From contig JACSYO010001880.1 of assembly GCA_016806645.1 (NCBI GenBank), positions 4,513,001 through 4,577,000 on the forward strand: 64,000 bases of DNA, written 5' to 3'. The stretch is from Ophiodon elongatus (lineage: Eukaryota; Chordata; Actinopteri; Perciformes; Hexagrammidae). Of the stretch, positions 12,020-22,605 are shown piece after piece. Below the pieces are notes generated by a model that saw only the letters and a list, made by a program, of their open reading frames with translations, was not told the DNA's origin and did not search any database. A program made the position numbers and the translations under genes. The stretch's first letter is position 1; each line of letters starts with the position of its first letter.

Positions 12020-12945
12020 ATACAGTTCTGCCTTCAATACCATCCGCCCGGGCAAACTGATCGAGAAGCTGACAGACCTTGGCGTCCCAACTCCCACCTG
12101 CAACTGGATTCTGGACTTCCTGACAGAAAGACCACAGGTGGTGAGAATGGGAAGACAGGTGTCTGCTGAGCTCACAGTCAGCACAGGATCCCCACAGGGC
12201 TGCTGCCTTAGCCCACAACTCTTCACCCTGTACACCCATGACTGTGTCTCCACCCAGGACAACACCATCCTCATCAAATACGCGGATGACACCACCATCC
12301 TGGGGCTCATCAAGGGTGGGGGGGGGGCGAGTCAGGGTACAGGACCCTGGTAAACAACATTCTTGTCTACGGAGAGGAGAACGACCTCATCCTCAACACA
12401 GACTGCGGAGGGGATCATAGGGACAAAACTAACTTCCATGGACTCTATGTATGTGCAGCGCTGTCGGAAAAGAGCAGAGGGAATCATCAGAGACTCACTC
12501 CACCCAGCTCACTCTCTGCTCAGACACAAACGCTGCACGTACAACCTGAGACACAGCAGAGCGGACAGCATCATCACTCATAGAACACGTTTTTTCAACA
12601 GCTTCTTCCCTGCCACAGTCAGACTGATGGCAAAACAAAACTATTGAAATACGAGAACAGCACTCAGGACGAGCCTATTTATTTATTACTGTTATTTAAC
12701 ATTTGCCCTCTCCTTTGTTGAGAACTTGTATTTTTAAAACTGTCTCTATAAGTGTACATATTTCCACCTTTCTTGTACATATTACCACCTTATGTATAGT
12801 GTTTTTATTCTTTTTCTTATTATAGTGTGTTTTTATTTTCTAAACTGTTGACTCTGAGAGAGCCCTGCACAAGAATTCCAATGTGTCTGGACTGTTGGTC
12901 TATGCACAAATGGCAAATAAAAAAAACCTTGAACCTTGAACCTAT
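12020..12945 (+). mobile_element. L2/CR1-like LINE fragment with 3' end
   Basis: Shifting frames show SAFNTI-type sequence, then TGSPQGCCLSPQLFTLYTHD, KYADDTTILGLI, and the C-terminus HRTRFFNSFFPATVRLM. The 3' tail ends AATAAAAAAAACCTTGAACC. Deletions and frameshifts (for example near the G run at 12317) make it inactive. Confidence 0.85.
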
Positions 12946-13019
12946 TGCATCTGAAGTAGGAATTGAAAAAAAAAAATGCTGTAAATACAAAACAGACTCT
13001 TCTGTTTGTATTCAATGCT

Positions 13020-15244
13020 GGTTCATTTCTGTGTTATAGCAGCGCTCCATCTAGTGGCCAAACTCTGTAACTTCAGTAAATGACGCTTTCTACGCCAGCT
13101 GACATAGTGGTACATTGGCTGCGTCTGTGTCAGTACAGCATCTCCTGTGTCATTGCAGTGAACCAGTGAACGCACCACTGAAACAAAGGTAGGAAGGTAT
13201 AGGAAACTTTGCCAATGTTAACACAACAGTTAACATGCTGTTTTTCAGTTTCCACGAACAGGCATGTTGCAAAGGGCTGGTAATATCAGGGATGTTTGGA
13301 ATAACTGTTATGCAAGTGTAGTACACTAAAAAGAGGAAGTGTTAGTTGAATACTGTGTGGCTTTGATGCCACAGTAATTTGATCAAGGCGAGCGGTGCCA
13401 AACAGTGCGCAGAGAGGTGTGGGTTGGCACCGGAGCTGTTTGCTGACTAGGCCTGTATGGCGCAGTTTCAGCGGATCAATATTCCAGTTGACACTCACGC
13501 GGGAATATTCTCTGTCGATTATCATCCTGCCGCCACAGAAAAACAAACTGTGCTGCGTAGCCGTCTGCAAGGTGGACGATGAGACATGCAGACTAAACGC
13601 CCTCAGTGCTGCAGTGAAGGGTTCGCTGCTTGTTTATTGTGGCAGCGTCTCGCATCAATGTCTTTTCCGGACATCTTTACAATACAAACTTATTTCATCA
13701 GGAGATTGAGATAAACAAAAGGACATGTATGCGAGTTGGGGACAGTCTTGTGGTGTTTTATTATTATTATTATTATTATTATTGTTATTATTATTATTAT
13801 TATTATTATTTTTGGGATATGAACAGAGCAATTAACAGTCATAGATAACAACAATTAAATCACTTTTACTTCTGGTCTGAACTATGTTTTGATAAGAAGC
13901 AGTGTGATTATCATAGAAGACGCAGTCAGATAAAGTTCCGGCAGCGCAGTTTTGAATCGCGCTCGTGTCCGTGCCAAGTGCGCGTGCCACTGTGGCAGAG
14001 TGACGCAACAGTCAACAGATGTCTCTAGCTTTAATTGATTAGCAAACTCACTGATTAACTTAACAAGCTAACATTAGTTATCTACACAAAATCAGACGGG
14101 AATGGGATTGATAGATTCGATATACTGTATAATGTTATGATATTGAACATTTTAATTTCGAATATATAGTTTTTCATTAAAATGTTTGATGACAACTTTT
14201 ATGAGAAAGGAGTCACTGAATTATTCCATGTGCCAATTTTGCTAAATATTAATGATTTGCTTATGATAACATTACACAAATGAAAGGTTAAGGTAAAGCC
14301 CCAATATCTAATGTTAGGTCACTTAAACCTTAACATCCTTATTATTATTTTAACTCTAGTTTGCCTGTTGTCTGAACTTTACTATCACGAGGTAACGTAT
14401 CCGTTACTCGGCAGGAAGCGGCAGTATTATCCTTGTTTAAACCTATAATTTACCTGAAGTTTGTGTGGACTCGGAAACAGCTCAGAAAAGTAACCCAGTT
14501 TGCTAGATATGACAATGTGCTGACAATATATCGTTAATGTGGTTGTAACTGAAGTTAGTAGAGTCCTAATAAGTAGCTAACTAATGTTATCTGTTTGCAA
14601 GTCAAGCATAGACTAAAGTTAATCTGTTATTAGTCACATTTGGAACGTTATTCCCTTAATTGCACACAATTCTGGTGCATAATTTTAAGGGATAACGTTA
14701 TTTGGAAAAATACTCTCATTGTACATTTATGTGGAACAGTAATGTTACAAAAGAAAATAATTACACTGAAAATAAAAAATAAAAAGAGGTTGCTCATCCC
14801 TGAAATAAAAATGAACATTGATGCATTCATTTGATCAGAGACAACTTATTTTCTTTCAAATTTAGATTGAAGCTTACTGCAGTGACAAATACTTGCTGCA
14901 CCTAACATAAGAGTTTGACTGACTGAACTTAAGCTTTTGAGCAATGAATAACTTCTCAGCATACGTTGACTACTATGCCGCAGTGTGTCAGTATTTACAA
15001 CGGAAGTTTCAAGTTACGTGTACTGTACTTACACTGTGGTTGTCTTCTCTTTGCACTCTGAGTTTTACTTTAACATCGAAAGCTGATGAGATCATTACTG
15101 TTCATGTTGTAGTGACACAAACTGAAAGCACAATCCTGTTGCTGGATATATCACATATCTGTGAAGAAGGGATAGGTCTCCACAGGTATGGGTTCTGGTT
15201 CTCCTGCTGCATGTTGTTGATTCTTGTTTGCTGCAATCTCACAG
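13020..15244 (+). promoter_or_regulatory. eef1a1: eef1a1 5' flank and noncoding first intron (limits uncertain)
   Basis: The acceptor at 15244 implies an upstream noncoding exon. A possible donor, AAAG|GTAGGAAGG, follows a GC-richer stretch at about 13090-13195, but I see no clear TATA box or TOP motif, so the start site is not placed. The interval also holds a (TTA)n microsatellite near 13758-13810, a locally CpG-richer patch at 13920-14010, and otherwise AT-rich sequence with no supported gene. Confidence 0.35.
13758..13811. repeat. (TTA)n microsatellite
   Basis: Nearly perfect TTA repeats, about 18 units, with one G interruption. Confidence 0.95.
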
Positions 15245-15409
15245 TATTTTCCAAGGTGAGCCGCTATGGGGAAAGAAAAGCTCCACATAAACATCGTGGT
15301 AATAGGACATGTCGACTCAGGCAAGTCCACCACCACCGGCCACCTCATCTACAAGTGTGGGGGCATTGATAAGAGAACAATTGAGAAGTTTGAGAAGGAA
15401 GCTGCTGAG
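15245..15409 (+). CDS. eef1a1: eef1a1 first coding exon (CDS from 15266)
   Basis: The exon opens after a good acceptor (pyrimidines, then CACAG ending at 15244). It has 21 nt of 5' UTR and then ATG at 15266. The coding part is 48 codons, from MGKEKLHINIVV to EKEAAE, containing the G1 P-loop and switch I start. The donor is GAG|GTAAGA. The acceptor shows that at least one noncoding exon lies upstream. Confidence 0.88.
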
Positions 15410-18400
15410 GTAAGACCCATATTGTTCGCTTGAATTCAAAATGTGATCTTTGCTTTCCTACTGTGTAACTCGAGTTTGCTGTACAGGTGTTTTAGTACTA
15501 CTGTATCCTTTTCTGTTTTGCAGTTATTGAACTATTTGAAGCTTTGGACAAAAGCATCTATCAAAGATAAAAAAAAATGTAAAGTTAAAGTGACACGTCT
15601 TTATTGTCCCCTAGATGGGAAAGGGTTCCTTCAAGTACGCCTGGGTTCTGGACAAGCTGAAGACAGAGCGGGAGCGTGGCATCACCATTGACATCTCTCT
15701 TTGGAAGTTTGAGACCAGCAAGTACTACGTCACCATCATTGATGCTCCAGGACACAGGGACTTCATCAAGAACATGATCACCGGGACTTCTCAGGTAGAG
15801 GAAGAGTGGAAGGAAAAGTACAAAATGAGAGAATGCATGACCAAGAGAGAAAAACAATGGAGGAGGAAAAACAGTTAAAAAGACAGGAAGGGAAGGGAGA
15901 GCGAAGTATAAAAAGGTTTTGGGGGAGCAGGAAATGAGAAAGCAAAGACGTCACAGCATACTTGGCAAGGATTGTGTTTGCTCCACTGAAACTAGTTATT
16001 TCAGTCGACAACATGAGTTCAAAAAGTTGTAAATTAATCTGAGGTTGGTCGAAAAGCCTTAATATCTCCCTCTCCTCACCCCATTCAGGCCGACTGTGCT
16101 GTGCTGATCGTGGCTGCAGGCGTTGGTGAGTTTGAAGCTGGCATCTCAAAGAACGGGCAGACTCGTGAACACGCCCTCCTTGCCTACACCCTGGGAGTAA
16201 AGCAACTCATTGTGGGCATCAACAAGATGGATTCCACTGAGCCCAACTACAGCCAGAAGCGCTATGATGAGATTGTGAAGGAAGTCAGTACTTACATCAA
16301 GAAGATTGGCTACAACCCTGACACGGTGGCCTTTGTGCCCATCTCCGGCTGGAACGGGGACAACATGCTGGAGCCCAGCCCCAACGTGAGTCTACTGTGA
16401 GACCCAAAGTAGAGTGATATGGTCACAGCATTTACAGATAAGGAATCAGGATTGTATGTCCTCACATAAATTAAAGCTTAAGTGGGTGTTACGTATTAAG
16501 ATATAACAAGGTGCTTTTGGGCCCTTTAATAAGTTCGAAAAGTCTAAAGGTGCTTTTAGACAGCGAGCGCTTTCTGCTGGCGCCTCTGTGTTCTTCAGCG
16601 CAAACACAGGGGCAGCCATGTCGCTCTTGTCAACGTGCACAGCTCTTTGCTGCTTAGTTCATGATGGCTTTTTCAACTTGCTGCCACAGCTTGCTGTGTA
16701 ACCATGGCAACCACTGAAACTAAAGCAAAGAACATGAAAAAGGACCTGACTTTTACTGGTATCTGAGTTCCCTGAATGACAGATCGATGAAGAGAGAGAA
16801 ATGTATGAGTGTAGAGTATGGGAGCAACATAAGCTTTTGATTATCCACTCCTAGACAAAAAACATGTATGATACAAGTTAGCAAAACATGCTATGCCATT
16901 GCTAAGCATTTCCTCTATATTAAGCCCACTCTATTAACTGTATCTGTGTGATGAGCTCAAACGAGGTGAAAAGCAGCAGCCTGTGGTGGTCAGACTGGTA
17001 GGATCTGAGGTAGCCGGGAGCTGCGGTGGAGTAGTTGCAGCCAGTTCAGAATACAGATCATTTATGTTGCTGGGCGGCTGCTCACTGTCTGAGAGCACCT
17101 TAATTAACAGGCAAACAGGTTCCTACGTATTATAAAGCTGAAATACACATGGAGACACACCACTTTTGCATCCCAAAAAACATCTACAGAGGCAGTGTGG
17201 CTGTTTTTCCAGTCGCCTCACTGTAAACAGTCACAGGAAATCTCTCCGCTTCCTGTCTCTCAACAGATGACCTGGTTCAAGGGCTGGAAGATCAACCGTA
17301 AAGATGGCAATGCCTCAGGCACCACACTGCTAGAGGCTCTGGATGCCATCCAGCCTCCCACGCGCCCCACTAACAAGCCCCTCCGCCTGCCTCTGCAGGA
17401 CGTCTATAAAATTGGAGGTGAGGGAGGTGATGGTGTGGGTGTCTGTAAAGGTGATAGCTGTGCCATTGGTTGTTGGTAGAACAAACTTGAAAGCTCTAAG
17501 TGCTCTTATTTCTAAAATGTCAGGAGTACCAGATTATATGTTGAATGTATTTTGGGAATCAGAGCACTTTGTGACAAAAAGAGCAGAACTGAATTAGCTC
17601 TGGAATGAATTCCCTCCGGCTCTTTATGTCCGATAGTGACTGTCCTTTTTTCAGAGCACCGTTTTATAATACAGATTTAACAAGTTGCTAATCTTCCTCT
17701 CTGCCAGGCATTGGGACCGTACCAGTGGGCCGAGTAGAGACAGGAGTCCTAAAACCTGCCATGGTGGTGACCTTTGCCCCCGTCAACGTGACCACGGAGG
17801 TCAAGTCTGTGGAAATGCACCACGAGGCCCTGGACGAGGCGCTGCCTGGTGACAATGTGGGCTTCAACGTCAAGAATGTGTCTGTCAAGGATATTCGCCG
17901 TGGCAACGTGGCTGGAGACAGCAAGAACGACCCACCTCAGGAGGCAGCCAGCTTCACCTCTCAGGTCAGCATACAGGGGCTAGCTGAGCAAATGATACTG
18001 ACTTAAACGCCACTGCAGAAAAAGATCAACTAATGAGTCTCTGCTGTTGTCCAGGTGATTATCCTGAACCACCCTGGTCAGATCAGTGCTGGCTACGCTC
18101 CCGTGCTGGACTGCCACACTGCACACATCGCATGCAAATTCGCAGGGCTCAAGGAAAAGATTGACCGTCGGTCTGGTAAGAAGCTCGAAGACAACCCTAA
18201 GTCCCTGAAGTCTGGAGATGCTGCCATTGTGGACATGATCCCGGGCAAGCCCATGTGTGTGGAGAGCTTCTCCGAGTACCCACCACTGGGTAAGTTACCC
18301 GCCGAGCAAGCAGGATTTCTGCTTGTGGGTCAACTGCTACTCTGATATAACGTTAACTTGTTGTTTCACTCAAATCAAACATTAAGCTTCACCTTAACCT

Positions 18401-18591
18401 CGCTGACAACGTGAACTTAAATTTGAATCAGAGGCAACGAATGTGTTTTCCTTCATCCCTCCACAGGGAGGTTTGCGGTCCGTGACATGCGTCAGACTGT
18501 GGCAGTGGGAGTGATTAAAGGCGTGGAAAAGAAAGCCACCAGCAGCGGTAAGATCACCAAGTCCGCACAGAAGGCGCAGAAGGTCAAATGA
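15266..18591 (+). CDS. eef1a1: Translation elongation factor eEF1A, eef1a1-like, complete (7 coding exons, 462 aa)
   Basis: This GTPase carries aminoacyl-tRNA to the ribosomal A site in the cytosol. Coding exons are 15266-15409, 15615-15794, 16089-16385, 17267-17417, 17708-17964, 18055-18289 and 18467-18591. All junctions are GT-AG and in frame, totalling 1389 nt including TGA. The G1 loop GHVDSGKS is at residues 14-21, DAPGH at 91-95 and NKMD at 153-156; domains 2 and 3 follow to the end. The start has G at -3 and G at +4, and the length matches the family (462-463 aa). The tail VIKGVEKKATSSGKITKSAQ resembles eEF1A1-type fish proteins more than eEF1A2, and the neighbour is kcnq5 rather than kcnq2. 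Oddities are Leu6, Ala275 in place of the usual Gly, and Gly374 in place of Glu. No frame break is seen, so the gene is probably functional. The a/b paralogue is not resolved. Confidence 0.95.
15615..15794 (+). CDS. eef1a1: eef1a1 coding exon 2 (residues 49-108)
   Basis: There are 60 codons in phase 0, starting MGKGSFKYAW. The exon carries switch I (RERGITID) and the G3 motif DAPGH, and ends at TGTSQ before GTAGAG. The acceptor is CCCTAG. Confidence 0.95.
16089..16385 (+). CDS. eef1a1: eef1a1 coding exon 3 (residues 109-207)
   Basis: There are 99 codons in phase 0, starting ADCAVLIVAAG. The exon contains the G4 motif NKMD and the G5-region sequence VPISGWNGDN, completing the GTPase domain, and ends LEPSPN before GTGAGT. 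Confidence 0.95.
17267..17417 (+). CDS. eef1a1: eef1a1 coding exon 4 (residue 208 to domain 2)
   Basis: The exon is 151 nt and starts in phase 0 (MTWFKGWKI) after CAACAG. It ends in phase 1 at KIGG before GTGAGG. It covers the linker and the start of domain 2, a beta barrel that contacts aminoacyl-tRNA. Confidence 0.94.
17708..17964 (+). CDS. eef1a1: eef1a1 coding exon 5 (domain 2 to start of domain 3)
   Basis: The exon is 257 nt and completes the split glycine codon. It encodes GTVPVGRVETG to FTSQ and retains Glu301, one of the two ethanolamine-phosphoglycerol sites known in mammals. Residue 275 is Ala where most family members have Gly (KPGMVV). Confidence 0.94.
18055..18289 (+). CDS. eef1a1: eef1a1 coding exon 6 (domain 3; carries Gly374)
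   Basis: The exon is 235 nt and starts at residue 344 (VIILNHPGQISAGY). Codon 374 at 18145-18147 is GGG, giving CKFAGLKEK where mammals have CKFAELKEK. The exon ends in phase 1 at PPLG before GTAAGT. Confidence 0.94.
18467..18591 (+). CDS. eef1a1: eef1a1 last coding exon
   Basis: The exon is 125 nt and encodes RFAVRDMRQTVAVGVIKG and the lysine-rich tail ending AQKVK, with stop TGA at 18589-18591. Confidence 0.94.
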
Positions 18592-19170
18592 ACGTTGTTC
18601 TGGGCTGCTGCCCCACATGCTGACCACGGCCGTAGACACACAAGCACCCTGCACCTTCTGCACACAATAGTCAGCATCTGGTCTATTATCACAATGCATC
18701 GCAAAAGCAGGAGAAGGAAAAAAAAAGAACTACCAAACCGTAAGTGATTAACACGTTACCACACCGTTATATATGTTGTTTCACTCACTTTGTGGCAGAA
18801 TATTTGCATTACGGCTCTCTGGTTGTGTGCTGTTGTATTTAAAATTAAGCTGCTCATTGATCATTGCTAAGCACCAGTAAGAAGGCAGAGATGTTCTTTT
18901 GCCAGTGAAGTAATGCTCTGCGTTCCAGCTTTAACAGAGATATTCCTACTAGCCAGAGTTAGATTGACTGCTTGCATGTTTCCTGTTTGCAACTTAAAGA
19001 AACAAGCTTCAGAAACTGTCTTATACCTGGAACCTTAATGCTTGTGCTTTGCTCGGCTTAAGCTCCCTTGCAGTATCTCTGTTAAATGTAACTGTTGCAG
19101 TTTAGTTCATGCACTTTAATGACTGTTATTTGTAAGCACTTGTTCATAAAAGTAAAGATGTTTAAACAGA
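18592..19170 (+). other. eef1a1: eef1a1 3' UTR and probable polyadenylation region
   Basis: No further coding is seen after the stop. A variant poly(A) signal CATAAA occurs at 19145-19150, followed by a GU-rich stretch near 19170-19185. A canonical AATAAA on the same strand at 19284-19289 is an alternative. The exact end is inferred. Confidence 0.5.
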
Positions 19171-19254
19171 ATGTCTTTGTTGCTGGTATCATTGCTCTAA
19201 GTCTGTAGAACCTCACTCTTTCAGTGAATGATGAGAAAGCAAAAGACAAAGTCC

Positions 19255-22200
19255 TCATAGAATTTCCTTTATTGATGAATGAGAATAAAAGTTCACTTGC
19301 ATTTCCATTACATTACAGGCTTCATAAATCGAACTGAGATTATTACGAGTGTGTAAATATGTGCACATAATTTAAATAAATTAAAAGACACGAGACAGAA
19401 TGTTAACGTGTTTTATGCCCTGTAGCAAAATTATCTTGGAATAACAAAAAAAAAACAAGAAACGTAAAATTCCTTAACTCAGAACATTTACAAAGTGAGA
19501 AAATGAACACAGTGCAACAACCATTTCTGTTTGGAGGAATCTAATGCACTTTTCTGGAAATTCTAGCTATGGAGATGAACATGTACCACAAAAGCAAGGC
19601 ACCAATATATTGTATGTACTGCACATTTTGAGGTCCTTTTTACTTCTGATGCAATCAAGTTGAACCATACATAGTGATCTGTCTTAATGACATGGCATTC
19701 GTTCTAAGTTATAGATTTGTATATGACAACCTCTTCATGCAAAATAAATGTAAATATCTGAAAGAAAGTAAAATCCACGAAGCAAATCCACAAAGCAAAC
19801 TGACCCCCAAGGCTCCTTCACATATATTCTGGTTCTTGATTTGGGTCGATGTTGAGGTACTGCCAGCTAAAGTTGATTATTCACCACTTTTTGGATGCTT
19901 TATTGGTAGTATTTAACTGCTGTTTGTGGTGCTATAATTATTCACCTGATTCTGTTCCATGCAACAGGAATACATTCTGCTGCAAGTACACTTCAAGGAA
20001 GCTAAATAATCCCACATTACACTGCATGAAAAAAAGCAAACGTTGACCATGATAAGATATTTTCATTTCATGTAAAAACATGGTGGCAAAAAGCCAAATG
20101 CAATACACATTTAGATTTCTGAACATTTCTTTCAGTGTATCTGTTTCTGAACCAAAAGAAAGTCCTTTGTTTATATTCTGACAAAACATTAAACTGATGT
20201 TATGAACCAAGAAATGACATTCAAGATGTGTTTCAATTCATGGCTGTCATCAGCTGGAAAACCAACTGGCCGGTGCATAAATGATTAGCGAATAAGAAAC
20301 AACTGCTCCTTGTTCCTCCTTTCTGTCTGAACTGTACCCAAGATTCCAACATAGTGCTGGGCGGTGTGACCAAAAATCTGAATCACAATATTTTTTTATG
20401 ATTTTGGTGGTTTCACGACATATCACTGTGTTTTTTTGGCATGACTGGGCCTTTATATAGGTTTATGTAGACTTATTCTACAGTCAGGAGTAAATAGGAT
20501 ATTAAAAAAACAAACATTTTAATGGCATGTATATACTGAAGGCTTTAATTATTATAGAATTTGCTTGGCCCCACACAATTATACAATATATGAAGAAATC
20601 AGAATGCATGAAACAATTGCAGAATGTAAACTATTCTAATTGTGCAAACTGGAACATAGTAAAAAACAAAAACGTTTTAAGATAGTTGTATAAACACTAA
20701 ACTGACCACAGGTCTGTTGTGGTGACTGTAAGTCGTGTGGTTGGTATAACGTCGGGATAACAGTTTGGCTGAAGTGTTTGCCCCGGCAAAACATACCTCG
20801 AATCCAGTGTTATAATCATTAATATTGTCTTTCTTGACTGTCTGTAGCAGGACCATGTCCTTGCATAGGTTGATTGAAATTGTGTTTGTAATGTCGCTGC
20901 ACTGCTTGTTTTTCCTGCAGTGCTTCAGGCAACTGCCTCTTCAAGCGATGTCTGACCTTTTGGCTTCACTGGCCCTACTGAAAGCCTCAAATCGCACTCT
21001 TCCAGCATGTTTTGTGCCGAGCTGACGGCTGTTGCTAGTCTTAGCACCACTGGCAAACAACAACAGTAGCTACGTCGGATTTCTTTATAACCAAAACACT
21101 TTCAAAAAACGAACACAGCTCATCCTCGGAGCTGTTGACAGTTATGCTACTATGTAGCAGCATCACATTCACGACTATTCTCCGGTGTGGCGGTATATGA
21201 AAATATGTAATTGTAAGGGAAATTTAAACCGGTATACCGCCCAGCACTAATGCAAAGTCACAGCTGGCTGTGTGCGTGTATAGGCGGGTACAAGTATTTT
21301 AAACAAGTGCTTTAAACATGGGGCACCTCATACTATAGCAGGCTGTTGGCAGAAGTAACAGTGAAGCATCCAAATATTTGGCATTTAAAGCAACACCGAC
21401 ATTTCTCTTTTCTGTCTGGTCTTTCCTGCTGTAGTCCTCAGTAACAAGTTGTGGTTGTCAAAGAGTTTCAAAATAAGATACCCACCAATTCAGAGTATAA
21501 CTAGAAAAAAATGAAAGGACCTGTCCTTTATCAGAAATGTGGATGTATTTTGTCTAATGTATGATGCAAATCAGATTTACAGACTGTTCAAACTGGCTTG
21601 TTTCAAGTAATTTCTGTAACATTGACATTGACTTTTTATTTTAAACCGCATAACCACACAATGATAATTTTACTGACAAAAATGACCTGATGTCAAATTA
21701 AACAACTCAAGCAAATTTCCGGATTCTGCTGACTGATTTACTGTCCAAACATTATTGCCAACCTGAAACTATAGAAATAATACTGTAAAACTGTATTGCC
21801 CATATTCAGAAATAGTCAGCAAAATAAGAAGAGCTGTAGTACACAAGATAAACTTGCATGTACACTGGGTCCTTGTGTGTGGTATTTTTTAAAAGATTGT
21901 GGGTAACCAAAGTCATTGGTTGAGGATCGTAATTCATAAGATTTAAGGATAAAAACTCCTGTCTGTTTTCTAAAATAGACAGAATATTATGGAAAGAAAA
22001 TAGTGATAATAACCGAGAATGTAAAGTTTGGCAATGACAAGGTAACATCATCTTCAAGATGGAAGCCTGTCATGTGATTGGAGAGGCAGGAAGTGGATGT
22101 TGTAAGGTCACATTTAAGAATTAAGTCCCATTACTTACAAAATATTTTAGTGATGTTCTCAAAGGGATTTTCCACAAGTGTTTGATGTCCATGCCTTCCT

Positions 22201-22605
22201 ACTTTCAGCGTAAACTTTATCTTGCTAATCTCAGTACCTTTGAATAAAAACATGCAATGCTCATGCTATGCCTCAAGGTCACATATCAACCAACCGTCTT
22301 TCAGGAAGTTTAGTTGGCTTTGTTTCATAGCAAAGTCTCAGGTTCTAGGGGTCTGTGTTCCCATTATACAAGTCCTCATCTTTTCTCAGATTTGTAAATC
22401 ACACTTTAAAACTAACAGTAACTCATGCAATGATATACCATATGAGCCTGTATGAAAATACTGTAATTCTTATCAAATGGATCGACATGAAAATAAACAA
22501 AAAAGTTCCCACTGTTATAATCCCACCCTCCCACTCTCCTCCAAAAAGGACAAAAATTGTCTCTGTGAGGTGAGATTTGCTTGCCTTCTGAACATGTAGG
22601 CAAGT
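19255..22605 (-). other. kcnq5: Probable kcnq5 3' UTR / 3' flank
   Basis: After the stop there is no coding signal to 19255. AATAAA on the - strand at 19268-19273 (TTTATT on +) and another at 19899-19904 are candidate poly(A) signals. An inverted-repeat element (20352-21249) interrupts the interval. The true 3' end is not fixed by sequence alone. Confidence 0.4.
20352..21249. mobile_element. Nonautonomous DNA transposon, 898 bp, in kcnq5 3' region
   Basis: The left end TAGTGCTGGGCGGT is an exact inverse of the right end ACCGCCCAGCACTA (14 bp). The interior is noncoding. If TA is the duplicated target the element is GTGCTGGGCGG..; an 8-bp duplication is not seen. Similar CAGTGCTGGGCG.. ends are common in fish genomes, but the superfamily is not certain. 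Confidence 0.7.
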
